A DNA stretch of 64,000 nucleotides, from contig NZ_JAGHZS010000005.1 of NCBI RefSeq assembly GCF_017745275.1, forward strand, positions 1 to 64,000. The letters are read 5' to 3'. Below are positions 61,402-64,000 of this stretch, in pieces. Numbering within the stretch: position 1 is the first letter of the stretch; every line of letters begins with the position of its first letter. The notes below the pieces were generated by a model, which did not search any database, was not told the origin of the DNA, and saw nothing but the letters and a program-made list of their open reading frames with translations. Source of the DNA: Chitinophaga sp. GTDB lineage: Bacteria; Bacteroidota; Bacteroidia; Chitinophagales; Chitinophagaceae. The translations under genes were made by a program, and so were the position numbers.

Positions 61402-61941
61402 CTAGCTCTGTTTGAAAATCTTGCGATAGTCTTCAAAGCTTTGTGTGATAATTTCTTCTGCTTTGGTTTTGTCCTGGAATTCTTCTACCACAACGGTTTT
61501 CTTTTCCAGTTTTTTATATTCTTCGAAGAAGTGACGCATTTCATCGATGAAATGAGGCGGCAGTTCAGAAATATCGTTGATGTGGTTTACGCTCATATCA
61601 TTAGCAGCTACGGCGATGATTTTATCATCTGCTTCACCACCATCTATCATCTGCATTACACCGATTACTTTCGCTTCTACAATACACATAGGCACACACT
61701 CCACTTGAGACAATACCAGGATATCCAGTGGATCATGGTCGTCGCAGTATGACTGTGGAATAAAACCGTAATTGGCAGGATAGTATACAGAAGAATAGAG
61801 AACACGGTCCATTTTCAGTAAACCGCTTTCTTTATCCAGTTCATATTTGGCACGGCATCCCTTTGGAATTTCAATAATTGCATTTACAACATTTGGCACT
61901 TCAGAGCCAGGGCTCACACTGTGCCAGGGATTTGTCATCAT
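61402..61941 (-). CDS. ppa: Inorganic pyrophosphatase (family I)
   Basis: 179 residues. The metal-binding signature [10 protein letters not shown] (the family DxDPxD) and the substrate-side residues in [13 protein letters not shown] and [11 protein letters not shown] are present. Hydrolyses pyrophosphate to phosphate in the cytoplasm, pulling biosynthetic reactions forward. Shorter than many bacterial type I enzymes only by a few residues. Its transcript may start near 62088, giving a long leader with a hairpin. Confidence 0.95.
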   Translation of the reverse strand: MMTNPWHSVSPGSEVPNVVNAIIEIPKGCRAKYELDKESGLLKMDRVLYSSVYYPANYGFIPQSYCDDHDPLDILVLSQVECVPMCIVEAKVIGVMQMIDGGEADDKIIAVAANDMSVNHINDISELPPHFIDEMRHFFEEYKKLEKKTVVVEEFQDKTKAEEIITQSFEDYRKIFKQS

Positions 61942-61990
61942 AATAATGTTCTTTACTTTAAGGTTTATTGTTCAATATTGGATTAATGTA

Positions 61991-62102
61991 GAAAAGTGAA
62001 TAAGGTATTCACCTCACTTTTCATGAAGATATGGTTAGGTTTCCGGTAAGTAAAAACAGGAAAATCGCCACACATTCAATTCATTAATGCGTGGCAAAAT
62101 TA
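61991..62102 (-). promoter_or_regulatory. ppa leader hairpin and candidate -7 box
   Basis: GAAAAGTGA (61991-61999) pairs with TCACTTTTC (62014-62022), with GTGAATA/TATTCAC as a competing inner pair. The minus-strand box TAATTTTG (62095-62102) fits TAnnTTTG but lacks a TTG partner. If used, ppa would have a leader of about 145 nt. Confidence 0.4.
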
Positions 62103-62161
62103 AGGGAACTACCCGTTAATAGCTAAAAATTATCCTTTCCTTTTGTGTAAAAAGAATGAAT

Positions 62162-62644
62162 TTATTTAGTTTCAGGCATAATAATACCGGTAGCGGCGGC
62201 AGAATCTGCGGATAAAACCCCGGTAGAATCTAATGCATTACCTGTTTGCGGTGCGTAGTTAGGTATGATACTGTCGAACGTCAGGGATATTTTCCATTGT
62301 CCGTTTTCTTTTACCATCTGAAGCACTTCTTTCTGGTGGGCAGAGGAGTTGAGTATAGTGACGGCAGCTTTGTCGCCGTTTTCTTCAATATTGACAACCT
62401 CTATCCTTGCATTCTTGATCTTTTCTCTTTCAGCGCCACTGCGGCGGCCATCAAAAATAGCATAGATCTGTATTACCTGTTGAGACTCCTTGGTGGCATA
62501 GTCTCTTGCCTGGTCGTAGTTCGAATCCTGAATCGCATGCATAAACGCCAGCGCTACCTCTTCTGGGGAAGCTCTCTTTTTACAACTGCCCAACAGCAAC
62601 GTTGTAGTCAATGCCAGTGTCATGATTCGAAAAAAATTGGTCAT
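62162..62644 (-). CDS. DUF4878-like lipoprotein
   Basis: 160 residues with a lipoprotein signal (MTLALTTTLLLGSCKK). The mature part (SPEEVALAFMHAIQDSNYDQ, KDKAAVTILNSS-like strands, ENGQWKISLTFD) fits the NTF2-like DUF4878 fold found in many Bacteroidota lipoproteins. Role unknown. Low-complexity Ser/Ala tail. It has one of the clearest promoters in the window. Confidence 0.8.
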   Translation of the reverse strand: MTNFFRIMTLALTTTLLLGSCKKRASPEEVALAFMHAIQDSNYDQARDYATKESQQVIQIYAIFDGRRSGAEREKIKNARIEVVNIEENGDKAAVTILNSSAHQKEVLQMVKENGQWKISLTFDSIIPNYAPQTGNALDSTGVLSADSAAATGIIMPETK

Positions 62645-62672
62645 GCGGTCGATAAATTATGATATATCACAA

Positions 62673-62703
62673 CAAAAATAGGGGTAAACTTCAATTCTGC
62701 AAA
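62673..62703 (-). promoter_or_regulatory. Promoter of the DUF4878 lipoprotein gene
   Basis: On the minus strand TTTG (62700-62703), a 19-bp spacer and TATTTTTG (62673-62680) match the Bacteroidota consensus exactly. The expected start is about 20 bases before the ATG. Confidence 0.7.
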
Positions 62704-62816
62704 GTCGTACAACAATAGTATAGCTCATTCACAGGCTTCCGGACTGAATCTTTCCCTTGGATAAAAACAGGTGAACTTACGGCAATCGCCGTTAACAAAG
62801 AGTTAATATTTTAATA

Positions 62817-62898
62817 TTTGGCTATTTTGCTACCGGATATTTTTTCCCAACCCAGCAGTTGTGGTGGGAAAAAATATCCGGCAAACGCCATAGCCAAA
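62817..62898. terminator. Large nested hairpin after phoH
   Basis: TTTGGCTA and TAGCCAAA form an outer stem. CCGGATATTTTTTCCCA and TGGGAAAAAATATCCGG form a perfect 17-bp inner stem. It lies 12 bp after the phoH stop on the minus strand and probably ends that transcript. It has no heptad units. Confidence 0.65.
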
Positions 62899-62910
62899 CA
62901 GTAAAATCAT

Positions 62911-63867
62911 TTATTTGTCCTTATTGGCTTCATATGCCTTGATGATGGCTTTCACCAAACGGTGTCTTACCACGTCTTCTTCATCAAGTTCCACATGTGC
63001 AATACCCTCAATGTTGCGAAGGATGCGACAAGCCCTGTCCAGACCGGATTGTTGATTTTTAGGTAAATCTATCTGCGTAAGGTCACCGGTGATAATGGCC
63101 TGGGCAGATGCGCCGATACGGGTTAGAAACATTTTGATCTGCAAATCAGTAGCATTCTGCGCCTCATCCAGGATAATAAATGAATTATCCAGGGTACGAC
63201 CACGCATATACGCCAATGGAGCAATCTCAATAACGCGGTTGGTCATGTAGTAACTCAACTTCTCCGCAGGGATCATATCATCCAGCGCATCGTACAATGG
63301 CCGCAGATATGGGTCAATCTTTTCTTTTAAATCTCCCGGAAGAAAACCCAGACTTTCTCCTGCTTCTACAGCAGGGCGGGTGAGAATAATCTTCTTTACG
63401 GCTTTGTTCTTTAACGCACGAACCGCCAATGCCACAGCAGTATAGGTTTTACCGGTACCAGCAGGTCCAATCGCGAAGATGATGTCATTCTTCTCCGCCA
63501 GGGCTACCATCTTTTTCTGGTTAGCGGTACGGGCTCTTACCGTACGTCCGTTAGGACCAAATACCAATACTTCATTGGGGTTACGCTCGCTGAAATTGTC
63601 AATTTTTGTGCCTTCCTCGTCTCCAAGAATCTGTTCAAAATAGTTCTCCGTCAGATTACCATTTCGCTCCAGGTATTTAACGATCTGACCAATTTTTTCC
63701 TCCGCTGTAGCCACTTCTTCCGGTGCCCCACTCAATTTTAACTGGGTACCCCTGGACAGGATCTTAAGCAATGGGAATTTCTTTTTCAGCAGATCTAGTT
63801 TTCCGTTGTTAACACCGAAAAACTCAATGGGATTAATACTGTCTAAATTGATAATGGATTCAGTCAA
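62911..63867 (-). CDS. phoH: PhoH-family ATPase
   Basis: About 318 residues with Walker A IGPAGTGKTYTAVALAVRAL and Walker B SFIILDEAQNAT, plus GDLTQIDLP, all typical of PhoH (SF1-like helicase fold). An N-terminal KH-like part precedes the ATPase. PhoH proteins are linked to RNA metabolism and phosphate stress, with incompletely known activity. I choose TTG at 63867 (MTESIINLDSINPIEFF) as it fits the family length. An in-frame ATG at 63951 would add 28 atypical residues and remains possible. Confidence 0.9.
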   Translation of the reverse strand: MTESIINLDSINPIEFFGVNNGKLDLLKKKFPLLKILSRGTQLKLSGAPEEVATAEEKIGQIVKYLERNGNLTENYFEQILGDEEGTKIDNFSERNPNEVLVFGPNGRTVRARTANQKKMVALAEKNDIIFAIGPAGTGKTYTAVALAVRALKNKAVKKIILTRPAVEAGESLGFLPGDLKEKIDPYLRPLYDALDDMIPAEKLSYYMTNRVIEIAPLAYMRGRTLDNSFIILDEAQNATDLQIKMFLTRIGASAQAIITGDLTQIDLPKNQQSGLDRACRILRNIEGIAHVELDEEDVVRHRLVKAIIKAYEANKDK

Positions 63868-64000
63868 TGATTCTTGATTTAATTGTCCAGGAAATGATCG
63901 GTATTTTTCAATCCGAATATATTTAAATCTTGTACAACCTGGAAGACGCAATTGTTAAGCTATCACTAAATTCTGTACCCGTTCTGTTTGAAGGTTTCCA

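Overview
The window looks like chromosomal DNA of a Bacteroidota bacterium, most plausibly Chitinophagaceae (Chitinophaga-like). The evidence is a SusC/SusD pair driven by an ECF sigma/FecR system, TlpA proteins with DUF4369-type N-termini, paired DUF3857/transglutaminase proteins, TAnnTTTG-type -7 promoter boxes, almost no Shine-Dalgarno sequences, and many secreted proteins and lipoproteins. I found no rRNA, tRNA, CRISPR array, insertion sequence or prophage. About 50 genes fill the window densely.

Layout: 0-6.5 kb holds a TetR-controlled tripartite RND efflux operon with three copies of a palindromic operator. 6.6-7.5 kb holds a VOC protein and an NTF2-like protein. 7.6-17.2 kb (minus strand) is a tight six-gene operon: receiver-only regulator, HEAT-repeat membrane protein, two processive GT2 glycosyltransferases, a TPR plus YaiO-type outer-membrane barrel protein and a DUF4838 lipoprotein. 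It resembles a Pga-like exopolysaccharide synthesis and export machine. Divergent to it, 17.5-23.4 kb encodes a hybrid CHASE3-GAF histidine kinase, CheR, CheB and a REC-histidine kinase with no chemotaxis core, so signalling and polysaccharide production are probably linked. Next come an RsbQ-like hydrolase paired with a GAF/PAS-like protein and a YncE-like beta-propeller.

26.4-36.2 kb is a nutrient-uptake locus: ECF sigma, FecR, STN-SusC, SusD, two TlpA-type thioredoxins and an SRPBCC protein. 36.3-42.9 kb carries a HAD hydrolase, a Nudix-type regulator, a phosphodiesterase/alkaline phosphatase fusion, an RBBP9-type hydrolase, a GATase-like secreted protein and queG. A 630-bp gap here holds a convincing small-RNA candidate. 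43-48.3 kb has two DUF3857 proteins and a DUF937-OmpA protein. 48.5-51.8 kb is a ProVWX glycine-betaine transporter with a structured upstream region. 51.9-64 kb contains a beta-helix/PDZ protein, clpB, guaD, two tandem sigma/anti-sigma pairs, an NlpC/P60 peptidase, ppa, a DUF4878 lipoprotein and phoH.

The most striking feature not explained by genes is a family of long hairpins whose arms are tandem 7-bp units (AGCNNNN). Seven complete copies and one cut copy occur, all at gene 3' ends. They fill five of the eight convergent gene junctions and sometimes encode the last residues of the flanking proteins. They fall into two subfamilies by their core stem.
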